Assembly: GCA_018825965.1 (NCBI GenBank)
Contig: JAHKAA010000014.1
Location: 1 to 64,000 of the forward strand
Reading direction: 5' to 3'
Source: Gammaproteobacteria bacterium
GTDB taxonomy: Bacteria; Pseudomonadota; Gammaproteobacteria; Enterobacterales; Alteromonadaceae
DNA: 64,000 nucleotides
Program-made: the position numbers and the translations under genes
Notes under the pieces: generated by a model
Database searches by the model: none
What the model was told of the DNA's origin: nothing
What the model saw: only the letters and a program-made list of their open reading frames with translations
Shown: positions 42,613 to 51,737 of the stretch, piece by piece
How the letters are laid out: every line of letters starts with the position of its first letter
Numbering within the stretch: the first letter of the stretch is position 1

Positions 42613-45600
42613 GTGCAGGTAAAGCGTTACTCTACGTCTGAGCTTACGCTGCGATTTTGGGCAGCAATTGCGTTGTTATTTACTTTCAGCGCTATTTTTG
42701 TTGCTTATGTCTACGCAGAAAAACGTATTGATGCAGCCAATGATCAGCGGGTGTATTCGCTGAAAATCATCGGCGAGTTGCGTCAGTCTTCTGATGATTT
42801 AACCCGTATGGTGCGAAGCTATATCGCAACGGGAGAGCATCGCTACAAAAGCCACTTCAATGAAATTATCGCCATACGAAATGGCCAGTCCGCCAGGCCT
42901 GTCAATTACCATCAGGTGTACTGGGATTTAGTGGGCGAAGAAAACCAAAGACCCCGCCCTGCAGGCTCCCGTGTCGCATTAATGGATTTAATGAAAGCCT
43001 CAGGTTTTACCGATGCAGAAATGTCTGCCTTACAGGAAGCCAAAATGCAGTCCGACCTGTTGGCTGTGACTGAACAAAAAGCGATGCAACTGCTGGAAAG
43101 ACCGGAACTTGATCCGGTGCAAAAAGAGAACAACAAACAACAGGCCCTGCGAAGCGTGTTTGATCTGAACTACCACAATGCCAAAATCGCCATCATGCAA
43201 CCCATAGCCACTGTTTATACTTTGGTAGACCAGCGCACAGCAGATGAAGTAGAAGATGCCATGTTTTACGCTCTGGTGATGCGTATCCTGTTTATTCTGT
43301 CCGGTTTGCTGCTGTTTTATTCGCTTTGGGATATTAAAAGAGTACACAACAGTATTTTGGGTGCTTCTGTCAGTCATTTATACGATCAGATTAAAGCTAT
43401 GGGCCGGGGTGAAGTGCTGCAAGGTACAGATCTGCGAAAAGCCAAGCCCGGCAGCATTATGAGCTGGCTGGGTGCTACCCAGCTTCGGCTGAACAGCTCC
43501 ATTCAGGAACGTCAGGCGCTGATTCAGACGCTACAGCAAAAAGAACAGTACCAACGCACCCTGATTGATAGCATTCCTTTTGTGGTCTGGTTAAAAGATA
43601 TTCACGGCCGCTATCTGGAAGTCAACCAGAAGTTTGCTGAGCAGTTTCAGCACCGGAATACCAGCCAGTTGGTGGGGAAAACAGACGCCGACTTATTTGA
43701 TGCACAACGGGCTTTAAGTCATGTGGTCCATGATAAACAAGTACTGACATCAGGCCAGCCACAGGTGATACGCTCGCAACATAAAACTGAAACCGATCAG
43801 TACTGGTATGAAACCTACAAAGCCCCGGTTCTGGTTGATGAAGAGTATGTAGGCACTGTAGGTTTATCCCGTGATATTACCCTGGAGCACACGGCAGACA
43901 ACAAATTGCGTTTATCCGCCAGCGTATTCACCCATGCCCGCGAAGGCATTATGATCACCGACCCCTTAGGTGTGATGATTGATGTAAATCAGGCCTTTAC
44001 CGAGATCACAGGCTACAGCGCCAAACAAGCTATAGGCTGCACCCCACGTTTATTGCAGTCTGAGCATCTGGACGAACTTACATTTAGCTCCATGTGGCAA
44101 AGCCTGCAACAGCAAGGCTTCTGGTCTGGTGAACTCTGGAGCCGCAAAGCGTCAGGCGAAGATTTTTTCCAAAGCCTGACCTTAAGTGCTGTGCTGGATG
44201 ATAAAGGCCAGTTGCAACATTATGTCGGGCTCTTTTCTGATATTACTAACCAGTACCAACAGCAACAACACCTTGAAAAAATTGCACTTTATGACGCGAT
44301 GACAGGCTTGCCCAACCGCAGTGCCTTAACTCAGCAATTGCAGCTGCTGATGAAAAAAGCCACTGAAGAGCAGATGCTGGCTGTGGCTTATCTGGATTTA
44401 GATGGCTTTAAAGAAATTAATGACAGGCACGGCCATGAAACCGGCGATCAGTTTTTAATCACTTTGTCCGAACGACTGAAATCTCAGCTTGAAGACACTG
44501 AGTTGCTGGCCCGTATAGGGGGTGATGAGTTTGTGGTGTTGTTACCTGCATTGGCGGACAAAAAGGCGGGTCTTAGCAAAATTAATCAGTTGCTGGATGT
44601 GGTGGCTAAACCTCTGAAAATAGACGAATGGATGTTGTCGGTGTCCGCCAGTATAGGCCTGACTTTTTACCCTCAGACCGATGCCACTGAAGCAGAACAA
44701 CTGATACGTCAGGCCGATCATGCCATGTATCAGGCCAAACAGGATGGTAAAAACCGCTGTCATGTCTTTGATACCGACTACGCCCGCAGTCTGCGTGGCC
44801 ACCAGGAAACCATAGTAGAAATCAGGCAAGGCCTGGCGCTTAAACAGTTCAGGTTGTTTTATCAGCCCAAAGTGAATATGCACACAGGTGAAGTCATAGG
44901 GGCAGAAGCCCTGATCCGCTGGATGCATCCACAAAAAGGTATGGTCGCTCCTGCCCTGTTTTTGCCAGCAATAGAACAACATAGTCTGGGCGTGGAATTA
45001 GGCTATTGGGTGATTGAAGAAGCACTGCGTCAGCTGGCTGAATGGCAACGTCAGGGCATGACTATTCCTGTCAGTGTCAATATCTCAGCCTATCACTTAC
45101 AACAGCTGGATTTTGTTAATCACCTGCAATTGTTACTGCATTTTTATTCAGACGTGCCGGCCTCTTTGTTGCAACTGGAAATTCTGGAAACCAGTGCGCT
45201 GAATGACTTAACCCATGTACAGGCCGTGATGCAGGCCTGTATCCGCAGTGGTGTCAGTTTTGCGCTGGATGATTTTGGCACTGGCTATTCGTCTTTAACC
45301 TATTTAAAACGTCTGCCCGCAACAGTGCTGAAAATAGACCAGAGTTTTGTCCGCGATATGCTGGTCGACCCGGACGATTTAGCCATTCTCAAAGGCATTA
45401 TTGTATTGGCCAATGAATTTAAACGTGAAATTGTTGCTGAAGGGGTGGAAACCACAGAACACGGCGAAATGCTATTGCAATTGGGTTGTACTCTGGCTCA
45501 GGGCTACGGCATAGCCCGCCCTATGCCAGCCGAGCAATTTATGCCGTGGAAAAAAGCCTGGCTGCCACCTGATGTCTGGGCCGCAGCATCTGTGGGATCA

Positions 45601-45663
45601 GGTATTCAGCCTTCAGGCGCCAATAAAACACTGGCCACACACTCTCAGCACAGAGCCGTTTAA
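42613..45663 (+). CDS. membrane PAS-PAS-GGDEF-EAL c-di-GMP turnover protein
   Basis: The 1016-aa protein starts with GTG after an AGGAG. It has a membrane helix at about 14-36, a helical periplasmic sensor to about 218 and a second helix at about 220-243. Two PAS domains follow, at about 310-435 and 440-560. The diguanylate cyclase domain has an intact RIGGDEF near residue 636. The phosphodiesterase domain has an intact EAL near 764, DDFGTGYSSL, and catalytic acidic residues nearby. Both active sites look complete, so it may make or degrade c-di-GMP depending on sensor state. It may influence the NfrB glycan pathway in this window, but this is speculation. Its end overlaps a convergent gene by 51 bp. 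Confidence 0.93.
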   Translation: MQVKRYSTSELTLRFWAAIALLFTFSAIFVAYVYAEKRIDAANDQRVYSLKIIGELRQSSDDLTRMVRSYIATGEHRYKSHFNEIIAIRNGQSARPVNYHQVYWDLVGEENQRPRPAGSRVALMDLMKASGFTDAEMSALQEAKMQSDLLAVTEQKAMQLLERPELDPVQKENNKQQALRSVFDLNYHNAKIAIMQPIATVYTLVDQRTADEVEDAMFYALVMRILFILSGLLLFYSLWDIKRVHNSILGASVSHLYDQIKAMGRGEVLQGTDLRKAKPGSIMSWLGATQLRLNSSIQERQALIQTLQQKEQYQRTLIDSIPFVVWLKDIHGRYLEVNQKFAEQFQHRNTSQLVGKTDADLFDAQRALSHVVHDKQVLTSGQPQVIRSQHKTETDQYWYETYKAPVLVDEEYVGTVGLSRDITLEHTADNKLRLSASVFTHAREGIMITDPLGVMIDVNQAFTEITGYSAKQAIGCTPRLLQSEHLDELTFSSMWQSLQQQGFWSGELWSRKASGEDFFQSLTLSAVLDDKGQLQHYVGLFSDITNQYQQQQHLEKIALYDAMTGLPNRSALTQQLQLLMKKATEEQMLAVAYLDLDGFKEINDRHGHETGDQFLITLSERLKSQLEDTELLARIGGDEFVVLLPALADKKAGLSKINQLLDVVAKPLKIDEWMLSVSASIGLTFYPQTDATEAEQLIRQADHAMYQAKQDGKNRCHVFDTDYARSLRGHQETIVEIRQGLALKQFRLFYQPKVNMHTGEVIGAEALIRWMHPQKGMVAPALFLPAIEQHSLGVELGYWVIEEALRQLAEWQRQGMTIPVSVNISAYHLQQLDFVNHLQLLLHFYSDVPASLLQLEILETSALNDLTHVQAVMQACIRSGVSFALDDFGTGYSSLTYLKRLPATVLKIDQSFVRDMLVDPDDLAILKGIIVLANEFKREIVAEGVETTEHGEMLLQLGCTLAQGYGIARPMPAEQFMPWKKAWLPPDVWAAASVGSGIQPSGANKTLATHSQHRAV

Positions 45664-46932
45664 ACCAGCGGCATCTGGCCGTGCAAAAAAGGCGACAGCT
45701 AAAGCCACATCCTGAGGTAAGCCCGCCTGCCGTAACGAGTTTAACCGCCGTCCCACTTCACGTGGGATGGCCGGCATAGCTGCTGTCATTTGAGTTTCAA
45801 TAAAGCCCGGGGCTATGGCGTTAAAGGTAATGCCTCTGTGGTCCTGCATCGCCATATACTGGCAGTAGCCCACCAACGCGGCTTTTGAACTGGCATAGTT
45901 GGTCTGGCCTTTTTGCCCTGCCAGACCATTCATCGACGACAATAACAGCACCCTGCCGTCAGACTGGATCAGATGCTGCTCCAGCAACAACACATTGATG
46001 CGTTGCACTGCACGCAGGTTCACGTCCAGAGTTTGAGTCCACTGGGCTTCTGTCATTCTGTGAAATAGTTTATCGCGGGTAATACCAGCGTTGTGCACCA
46101 GAATATCCAGTGTCAGCCCTTGCTCTGTTAACCAGTGCTGCAGTTGCTGAGCACTGTTGCTTTGACTGATATCCAGCACCAGGCTTGTGCCTTGCAGCTG
46201 TTGCATCAAACTGGTTAATGCCTCTTTGGCTTGCGGAATATCCAGCCCAATGACGCTGGCCCCCTGCTCTGTCAGCGTTCTGGCTATGGCAGCACCAATA
46301 CCACGGGCTGCGCCTGTCACCAGAGCAACTTTCCCCTGAAGTGGTTTTTGCCATGGGCTGAGTTCAGCTATTTTTACCGCATGTACTGGCAAGACCTGAC
46401 CTGTGATATAAGCCGAAGCTTTCGACAGGAAAAATTCTGCAGCAGGCAACAGGCTCTGCTGTACGCCATGGTGCAGGGACAATAAATTCGCGGTACTGCC
46501 AAAACGCCCCAGCTCTTTGGCAACAGAACGGGTGAAGCCTGATAAAGCAGCAGCAGCGGCTGCGGCATCTGCGCTGCAGGTATCAGCGACAGCCCGCGCC
46601 AGTATCAGCACACGGCCATTTTTCTCCAAAGCAGGTAAAACACTGTGTAAGTGTTGCCAGACTAAATCCAGCTCTTCAGTGTTTTGCAGTTCTGTGCCAT
46701 CAAAAAGAATGGCCTGAAATGGCCCGGCAGCAGCTTCAACAAAACGAACATCAGGCAGAAGGCTTAAATGCTGACGCAACAGCACAGTGTGCGGGGATGT
46801 TTTGCCACACAACAGCACTGCACCACTAAAACAGGCAGCCTCGCCTTGTGGTCGTTGCAAAGGGGTTGCTTGTGGCACACCACACCAGCGACCTGCTGCA
46901 GAATCTGCAAAAGCTGTTACCCAGGATGTCAT
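45613..46932 (-). CDS. long FabG-like 3-oxoacyl-ACP reductase (short-chain dehydrogenase)
   Basis: The 439-aa protein has a C-terminal SDR domain with KVALVTGAARGIGAAIARTL (cofactor loop), VHNAGITRD, and the Ser/Tyr/Lys catalytic set in LLSSMNGLAGQKGQTNYASSKAALVG. The N-terminal 200 residues are a degenerate Rossmann-like domain without the glycine loop. This two-domain plan is that of the high-molecular-weight FabG (FabG4-like) reductases, which reduce 3-oxoacyl-ACP or CoA with NAD(P)H. Classical FabG is near 245 aa. The ATG at 46932 is close to the divergent ECF sigma gene. Its 3' end overlaps the GGDEF-EAL gene. Confidence 0.85.
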   Translation of the reverse strand: MTSWVTAFADSAAGRWCGVPQATPLQRPQGEAACFSGAVLLCGKTSPHTVLLRQHLSLLPDVRFVEAAAGPFQAILFDGTELQNTEELDLVWQHLHSVLPALEKNGRVLILARAVADTCSADAAAAAAALSGFTRSVAKELGRFGSTANLLSLHHGVQQSLLPAAEFFLSKASAYITGQVLPVHAVKIAELSPWQKPLQGKVALVTGAARGIGAAIARTLTEQGASVIGLDIPQAKEALTSLMQQLQGTSLVLDISQSNSAQQLQHWLTEQGLTLDILVHNAGITRDKLFHRMTEAQWTQTLDVNLRAVQRINVLLLEQHLIQSDGRVLLLSSMNGLAGQKGQTNYASSKAALVGYCQYMAMQDHRGITFNAIAPGFIETQMTAAMPAIPREVGRRLNSLRQAGLPQDVALAVAFFARPDAAGLNGSVLRVCGQCFIGA

Positions 46933-47010
46933 AAAAGCGCCTTGTTATTGTTGTTGCTGTTTATTTTTGCTAGCGGTTATCTTAGCGGTAACAAAAAAGT
47001 TTCACCAGAG

Positions 47011-47036
47011 TGCATCTAAAGCTCTGTGCCCTTCGT
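47011..47036 (+). promoter_or_regulatory. ECF-type promoter of the sigma/anti-sigma operon
   Basis: TGCATC at 47011-47016 is followed after exactly 17 nt by CGT (47034-47036). The same pair with the same spacing occurs before the DUF4331 gene. An NNATC-type -35 with a CGT -10 is typical of ECF sigma factors. It suggests that the sigma encoded at 47079 transcribes its own gene. Confidence 0.6.
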
Positions 47037-47078
47037 AGCTGATATAGATGTCAAAGTAACGGAGTGGAAAAATAACAG

Positions 47079-47618
47079 ATGGGACCACAAGAACAGTTGA
47101 TCCAATGGCTACAGGCCACGGCGCAGGGCGATAAAAATGCTTTTGCCCAACTCTATAAAGCCACATCAGGAAAGCTTTTTGCCGTGAGTCTGCAATTGCT
47201 CAAACGCCGGGATTGGGCTGAAGATGTATTGCAGGATGCTTTTGTACGCATTTGGCACAATGCAGCGGATTATCACACCGATAAAGGTACTGTCATGACC
47301 TGGATGATCAGTATTACACGCTACCGCGCTTTGGATTTGATCAAAACCCGACAATTTAAAGCCGAACATATAGAGCTGGATCCGGACTGGAGCCCGGACG
47401 ATAACGAGGGGGAGTCTGTCAGCCTGGTCAGGGAAAAGGTCAAGCTGGATGACTGTATGTCTGCATTGGAAGCTGAACACCGTCAGTCTATTTATCTGGC
47501 TTTTGTAAACGGCCTGACACATCACGAAATCACCAGCCATACCGGCGCGCCTTTAGGTTCGGTTAAAAGCTGGATCCGCCGTGGCTTAGCCCGCTTAAAG
47601 AGGTGTCTTGAAGCATGA
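47079..47618 (+). CDS. ECF-family RNA polymerase sigma factor
   Basis: The 179-aa protein has region 2 (about 25-95: AFAQLYKATSGKLFAVSLQLLKRRDWAEDVLQDAFVRIWH in parts) with the conserved DVLQDAFVRIW. Region 4 (about 125-178) ends in GLTHHEITSHTGAPLGSVKSWIRRGLARL. A short acidic linker joins them. It belongs to the group paired with RskA/ChrR-type anti-sigma factors. The anti-sigma gene starts with a 4-bp ATGA overlap, which is the usual coupling. It likely drives its own operon and the DUF4331 locus through matching TGCATC-N17-CGT promoters. Confidence 0.95.
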   Translation: MGPQEQLIQWLQATAQGDKNAFAQLYKATSGKLFAVSLQLLKRRDWAEDVLQDAFVRIWHNAADYHTDKGTVMTWMISITRYRALDLIKTRQFKAEHIELDPDWSPDDNEGESVSLVREKVKLDDCMSALEAEHRQSIYLAFVNGLTHHEITSHTGAPLGSVKSWIRRGLARLKRCLEA

Positions 47619-48295
47619 ATTATTTACAGCAAGAACGGCTGGACGCCTTAAGTGTCAACTATGTGTTAGGGGGCATGAGGGGCAAAGCCAGACAAAGATT
47701 TCAGCGGCTATTGATGCAACAGCAACAGGCTCGTGAGTCGGTATGGCGCTGGGAACAACATCTGAATCCACTGGCAGAGTCTTTGCCTGCAATAGAACCT
47801 GATGAGAGTCTGTGGCAAAAGCTGCAACAACGCCTCGGCTGGCAAAATGCAGAGGTGGTACAACTTAACCCCAAAAGCAGTTGGTTGCATCCGGCGAACT
47901 GGGTGGCCGTGGCCGCTGCTGCTTGCCTTGCTCTGGTGTTACTACTGCCCCCTCCGGCTACAGCACCCGTGGAGCTGGCGGTGATCCAAACCAAAGAAGC
48001 GAAAGCTTTGTGGTTAGTGTCTAAACAAGGTGACACAGTGACGCTGCAAGCAACGGCTGCTGTGCCTGCCGATCCTGCACATGATTATGAACTATGGATG
48101 TTACCAACCACAGGGCAGGCCCCCGTTTCACTGGGGTTATTGCCACAAAATGGCAAAGTCAGTTATCCATGGCCAAAAGCAGCTGCAGGTTTAATGGTGG
48201 CTGTACTTGCTGTGAGTTTAGAACCTAAAGGCGGTTCGCCTACAGGACAGCCTACCGGTGCTGTGCTGCATACCAGCGAATTGATGACACTCTAA
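47615..48295 (+). CDS. RskA-type anti-sigma factor
   Basis: The 226-aa protein has an N-terminal cytoplasmic domain (LSVNYVLGGMRGKARQRFQRLL, ARESVWRWEQHLNPLAE), one membrane helix (NWVAVAAAACLALVLLLPPP, about 92-111) and a periplasmic C-terminal RskA domain (YELWMLPTTGQAPVSLGLLP, AVSLEPKGGSPTGQPTG). It would hold the sigma factor inactive at the membrane until a signal releases it. The gene overlaps the sigma gene by 4 bp. A terminator follows, so the pair is a self-contained unit. Confidence 0.92.
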   Translation: MNYLQQERLDALSVNYVLGGMRGKARQRFQRLLMQQQQARESVWRWEQHLNPLAESLPAIEPDESLWQKLQQRLGWQNAEVVQLNPKSSWLHPANWVAVAAAACLALVLLLPPPATAPVELAVIQTKEAKALWLVSKQGDTVTLQATAAVPADPAHDYELWMLPTTGQAPVSLGLLPQNGKVSYPWPKAAAGLMVAVLAVSLEPKGGSPTGQPTGAVLHTSELMTL

Positions 48296-48323
48296 CTTAA
48301 GTGATGAATTGTGTTATTAAATC

Positions 48324-48352
48324 AAAACGGAGCCACCAGGTTCCGTTTTTTT
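48324..48352 (+). terminator. rho-independent terminator after the anti-sigma gene
   Basis: AAAACGGA and TCCGTTTT form a stem over GCCACCAGGT and the right arm continues as a run of T. It separates the sigma/anti-sigma unit from the DUF4331 gene, which therefore needs its own promoter, found at 48425-48450. Confidence 0.8.
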
Positions 48353-48424
48353 ATGCCTGTGTGCCCAGTATTTTTCAGCCGCTACAACGGCCTGAAAAAA
48401 ATAATTTATTTATTTTCTTTTTGC

Positions 48425-48450
48425 TGCATCCAAAAAAAACACTTTGTCGT
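48425..48450 (+). promoter_or_regulatory. ECF-type promoter of the DUF4331 locus
   Basis: TGCATC at 48425-48430 and CGT at 48448-48450 are separated by 17 nt, exactly as before the sigma gene at 47011. The bases after TGCATC also match in part (a pyrimidine then AAA). A start point near 48456 would leave a leader of about 27 nt. Confidence 0.6.
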
Positions 48451-48482
48451 TACTCCCTGTGCAACATCAACAGAGGAACACA

Positions 48483-50078
48483 ATGATGAAACTACAAAAA
48501 ACCATAATCACTGCCAGTCTCGCCGTCGCTATTGCCATGTCAGGTATGGCACAGGCTTCAAGTCACAGAGAAGCACCAAATATTGCACGTATGCCCACAC
48601 TGGATTCGACCGACTTTTACGTATTTAACAGTTACGAAGAAGGCCGCACTGGTTATGTCACTGTACTTGCGAACTATATTCCACTGCAGGACCCGCAAGG
48701 TGGACCAAATTACTTCGCGCTCGACCCTGCGGCTGTATACAGCATCCACATAGATAATAACGGCGATGCAGTGGAAGACTTGACTTTCCAGTTCCGTTTT
48801 AGCCAACAGCTGGCAAATGACAACATGGGGGTGAAACTGCCAATAGGTCAGGCTGGCAACCAAAAAATGGTTGCGGTACCGCTGAAAAACGTCGGTGGCA
48901 TTAGTGCAGGTAATTCGGCAGCATTAAATTTCATTGAAACCTACCAGCTCAGCCTGGTGACCGGACCTCAAAAAAGTGGTACTAAAACAGCGCTGACTTC
49001 AGGCTCTGCTGATAATAGTTTTACCAAACCTCACGATTATATCGGCGAAAAAACTTTTGGTAACAGTGCGGCTTATCAAAATTATGCCAATCAGTATATG
49101 TATGAAACCAGCTTGCCTGGTTGTGACGCCAAAGCACGTGTTTTTGTGGGACAGCGTAAAGATCCCTTTGTAGTCAATTTGGGTGAAACCTTTGATTTGG
49201 TTAACTATGTTCCGGTTGAGGGAGACAGTGCGCCAGGTGCAGGAGATGCTGCAGGCTTCCCGGGTGGTATTACTCAAAACTCCGCCAATGATGATTTACG
49301 TGGTAAAAACGTCACTACTCTGGCTCTGGAATTACCGACGTCCTGCATCACAGGAACAGGTAATGGTGTCATAGGAGCCTGGACAACAGCCAGTTTGCCA
49401 CAAGCCAGGATCTTAAATCCAAATCCGGCTTTTGATCAGACAGAAGTGAATGGCGGCGCTTTAGTGCAGGTCTCCCGTTTAAGTAACCCGCTCGTCAACG
49501 AGCTGGTGATAGGTCTGGCCGATAAAGATAAGTTCTCAGCCAGCCATCCGAAAGACGATGGTCAGTTTGCCGATTATGTCACTCACCCAAGCTTACCAGC
49601 CTTGCTCAACGTTTTATTTAAAGACGCAGTCAATGCAACCTTGGGGACCAATATCGAAGATCTGGCACCAACCAATTTCCCGCGTACCGATCTGGTCACT
49701 GCGTTTTTAACAGGATTTCCTGGTGTTAATCAGTTAAACACAGTCACGCCATCTGAAATGCTGCGCTTAAATACCGCCATACCAGCCACGCCTGCAGCCA
49801 GTCAATCCGCTTTTGGCGTCGCAGGTAACGATTTAGCTGGCTTTCCTAACGGTCGTCGCCCTGGTGATGACGTGGTCGATATTGCGCTGAGGGTTATGAT
49901 GGGTGCGTTATGTCATGACATTCCGATTAACGGCACACCAACCAATCTGGGGCTCTGTGAGCCAGCAGATGCGGCAGTAGGTAATGTACCTTTTACAGAC
50001 GGTGCACCGCTGGATGCCAGCATGATAGACAACAGTTTCCCCTACTTACGTGCGCCACTGGCTGGTTCACCTAACTGA
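48483..50078 (+). CDS. DUF4331-domain secreted protein
   Basis: The ATG at 48483 follows an AGAGGA site. A longer frame from 48444 lacks one. The 531-aa product has a signal peptide (TIITASLAVAIAMSGMAQA) and then ASSHREAPNIARMPTLDSTDFYVF, the signature start of DUF4331. The rest matches the family's long beta-rich domain, with FADYVTHPSLPALLNVLF and DVVDIALRVMMG near the C-terminus. DUF4331 proteins often sit with ECF sigma/anti-sigma pairs. Their biochemical role is unknown to me. It heads a string of five plus-strand genes ending in a TonB receptor. Confidence 0.9.
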   Translation: MMKLQKTIITASLAVAIAMSGMAQASSHREAPNIARMPTLDSTDFYVFNSYEEGRTGYVTVLANYIPLQDPQGGPNYFALDPAAVYSIHIDNNGDAVEDLTFQFRFSQQLANDNMGVKLPIGQAGNQKMVAVPLKNVGGISAGNSAALNFIETYQLSLVTGPQKSGTKTALTSGSADNSFTKPHDYIGEKTFGNSAAYQNYANQYMYETSLPGCDAKARVFVGQRKDPFVVNLGETFDLVNYVPVEGDSAPGAGDAAGFPGGITQNSANDDLRGKNVTTLALELPTSCITGTGNGVIGAWTTASLPQARILNPNPAFDQTEVNGGALVQVSRLSNPLVNELVIGLADKDKFSASHPKDDGQFADYVTHPSLPALLNVLFKDAVNATLGTNIEDLAPTNFPRTDLVTAFLTGFPGVNQLNTVTPSEMLRLNTAIPATPAASQSAFGVAGNDLAGFPNGRRPGDDVVDIALRVMMGALCHDIPINGTPTNLGLCEPADAAVGNVPFTDGAPLDASMIDNSFPYLRAPLAGSPN

Positions 50079-50092
50079 GAAGGAGCTGGATA

Positions 50093-50560
50093 ATGCGTAA
50101 ATTAATATGGCTTTTGCCTTTAGCACTGCTGTCCGGTTGTGGCTCTGATGACAAAGCGAACTCTGCCCCCTTGTTTGCCGACACCAGTTTTGTCACAGAA
50201 ACAGAGATTGTGGTGATGGAACGACTGATGGCCACAGACCCAGACGGAGATATGCTGAGCTACAGCATAGACTCTCAGCCAGCCAATGGCAGTCTGACAC
50301 TGAACAGCAATGGTGATTTTGTTTACCAACCCAAAGCTGAATATACAGGCAGCGACAGTTTTGTTGCCCGGGTAACAGATGGAGAGCTCACCGCAAGCGC
50401 GACAATCCGCTTAGAAGTCAATAGAGCCACTGTCTCCTTCCTGCAATACAGCAAAGCCGCTTTTGCTCAGCAGGAAACAGACTCGCCCTTATCGACCAAT
50501 GGCCGGGATTTTACTCAGGATACTGACAATACAGCTGATTATGCTGAAGTGTTTCAATGA
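50093..50560 (+). CDS. lipoprotein with a cadherin-like/Ig-like repeat
   Basis: The 155-aa protein has a lipoprotein signal (WLLPLALLSGCGSD, lipobox LSGC). It contains a single bacterial Ig-like/cadherin-like unit with ATDPDGDMLSYSID, NGSLTLNSNGDFVYQP and YTGSDSFVARVTDGE, which is the common calcium-binding adhesion-type repeat. The last 40 residues are unlike any family I know. It lies 14 bp after the DUF4331 gene and should be co-expressed. Confidence 0.85.
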   Translation: MRKLIWLLPLALLSGCGSDDKANSAPLFADTSFVTETEIVVMERLMATDPDGDMLSYSIDSQPANGSLTLNSNGDFVYQPKAEYTGSDSFVARVTDGELTASATIRLEVNRATVSFLQYSKAAFAQQETDSPLSTNGRDFTQDTDNTADYAEVFQ

Positions 50561-50580
50561 CATGGAACTGAAGTAAATAA

Positions 50581-50599
50581 GCCCCGGTCCGATCGGGGC
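50581..50599 (+). terminator. hairpin between the lipoprotein and TPR genes
   Basis: GCCCCG and CGGGGC form a 6-bp GC stem over GTCCGAT and are followed by TTCT. The T run is short, so it may only reduce read-through into the TPR gene rather than end the message. Confidence 0.5.
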
Positions 50600-50603
50600 T
50601 TCT

Positions 50604-51737
50604 ATGGAGCAGATGATGTTTACACAAACAGTCTTCACTACAATGGCATTTATTATATGGGCAGGCATTGCTGTACTGCCAGGCGAAACCTTTGCAGGCT
50701 CTCCTGAACCCGAACTGATATTGCAAGCCCAAAATCGCGATCCCTTGCCCTATTGGATGACGCGACTTGAATCTCAGGCATCACTATCTCAGTCAGCCAC
50801 CGACCAGGTGACCCTGGCTCAAGCCTATCTGCAGTTGGCCAGGCAGCCGGGCTGGAGCCGATATTTTGATCGAGCGCAGCAGTTACTAAAAAATGTACAG
50901 CAACCTTCTTCTGCTGCTTATTGGCTTGCGCTGGCCGACAGTGCACAACAGCAACATCAGTTTCAGGATGCACTCAATTATTTGGATAAGGTACAAAAAC
51001 TGCAGCCCAATGATATCAATGCTCTGCTGATGAAAAACCGGATTTATCTGGTGCAAAACAATACAGAAGCTGCCTTGACGGAATGCAAGAAGCTGCTGGG
51101 GCAGCAAGAGCTGTTTTTACTGACGTTATGCAGCCTTGAGGTGACAGGACGTCAGGGGAAAGCACAAGACAGTTATAAAGCCCTGCAACTGCTGGCGAGA
51201 CAACAACATACTGTCCCTCTGGCTCAACAGCAGTGGCTGTTAGCTGTGCTCGCAGAACAAGCTGAAGCATTACAACAACCCAAACAAGCCAGAGCCTGGT
51301 TAGAGCAACTGTTGTTTGCTCCTGAGTCCCAACTTGCACCTTTGCCGCTGTGGGTGAAGTGGGCAGACCTGACTCTGCAACAGGACGCTGCTGTGGTGTA
51401 TCAGAAACTACAGCTTTTGCACCAAAAGCAGCCATTGGAAGACGCTCTTTTGTTGCGTCTGGCCCTGGCGGAACAGCATCAGGGGGTGGAGCAACATCAT
51501 CAGCAACTTATGCAACAACGAGTCTTGTTACGGGAACAACGGCAGGACACCCTACACAGCGCCGATCTGGCACATTATTACCTGCGACTTAAACCTGATC
51601 AGCAGAAAGCATTGTATTACGCCAGGCTGAATTACCAACAGGCACAAGAGCCGGATGATCATCAGTTATTAACCATGGCGCTTGAGCAGTTACAGCAAAA
51701 CATCGCCCCTTTTGTCCAAAGTGGAGAACTACCATGA
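50604..51737 (+). CDS. exported TPR protein
   Basis: The protein is up to 377 aa. ATG codons occur at 50604, 50613 and 50616. A GGAG at 50606-50609 favours the last, while the first would have the hairpin loop as its site. A hydrophobic leader (VFTTMAFIIWAGIAVLPGETFAG) marks export. The remainder is helix-rich with repeated tetratricopeptide-like units, for example AYWLALADSAQQQHQFQDALNYL and ALLMKNRIYLVQNNTEAAL, rich in Gln and Leu. It would be a protein-binding scaffold in the periplasm. The next gene overlaps its stop by 4 bp. Confidence 0.82.
   Translation: MEQMMFTQTVFTTMAFIIWAGIAVLPGETFAGSPEPELILQAQNRDPLPYWMTRLESQASLSQSATDQVTLAQAYLQLARQPGWSRYFDRAQQLLKNVQQPSSAAYWLALADSAQQQHQFQDALNYLDKVQKLQPNDINALLMKNRIYLVQNNTEAALTECKKLLGQQELFLLTLCSLEVTGRQGKAQDSYKALQLLARQQHTVPLAQQQWLLAVLAEQAEALQQPKQARAWLEQLLFAPESQLAPLPLWVKWADLTLQQDAAVVYQKLQLLHQKQPLEDALLLRLALAEQHQGVEQHHQQLMQQRVLLREQRQDTLHSADLAHYYLRLKPDQQKALYYARLNYQQAQEPDDHQLLTMALEQLQQNIAPFVQSGELP

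Noticed and set aside
44542..44982. 146-codon minus-strand frame inside the GGDEF-EAL gene
   Set aside because: It covers the reverse of intact GGDEF and EAL motifs and is a shadow.
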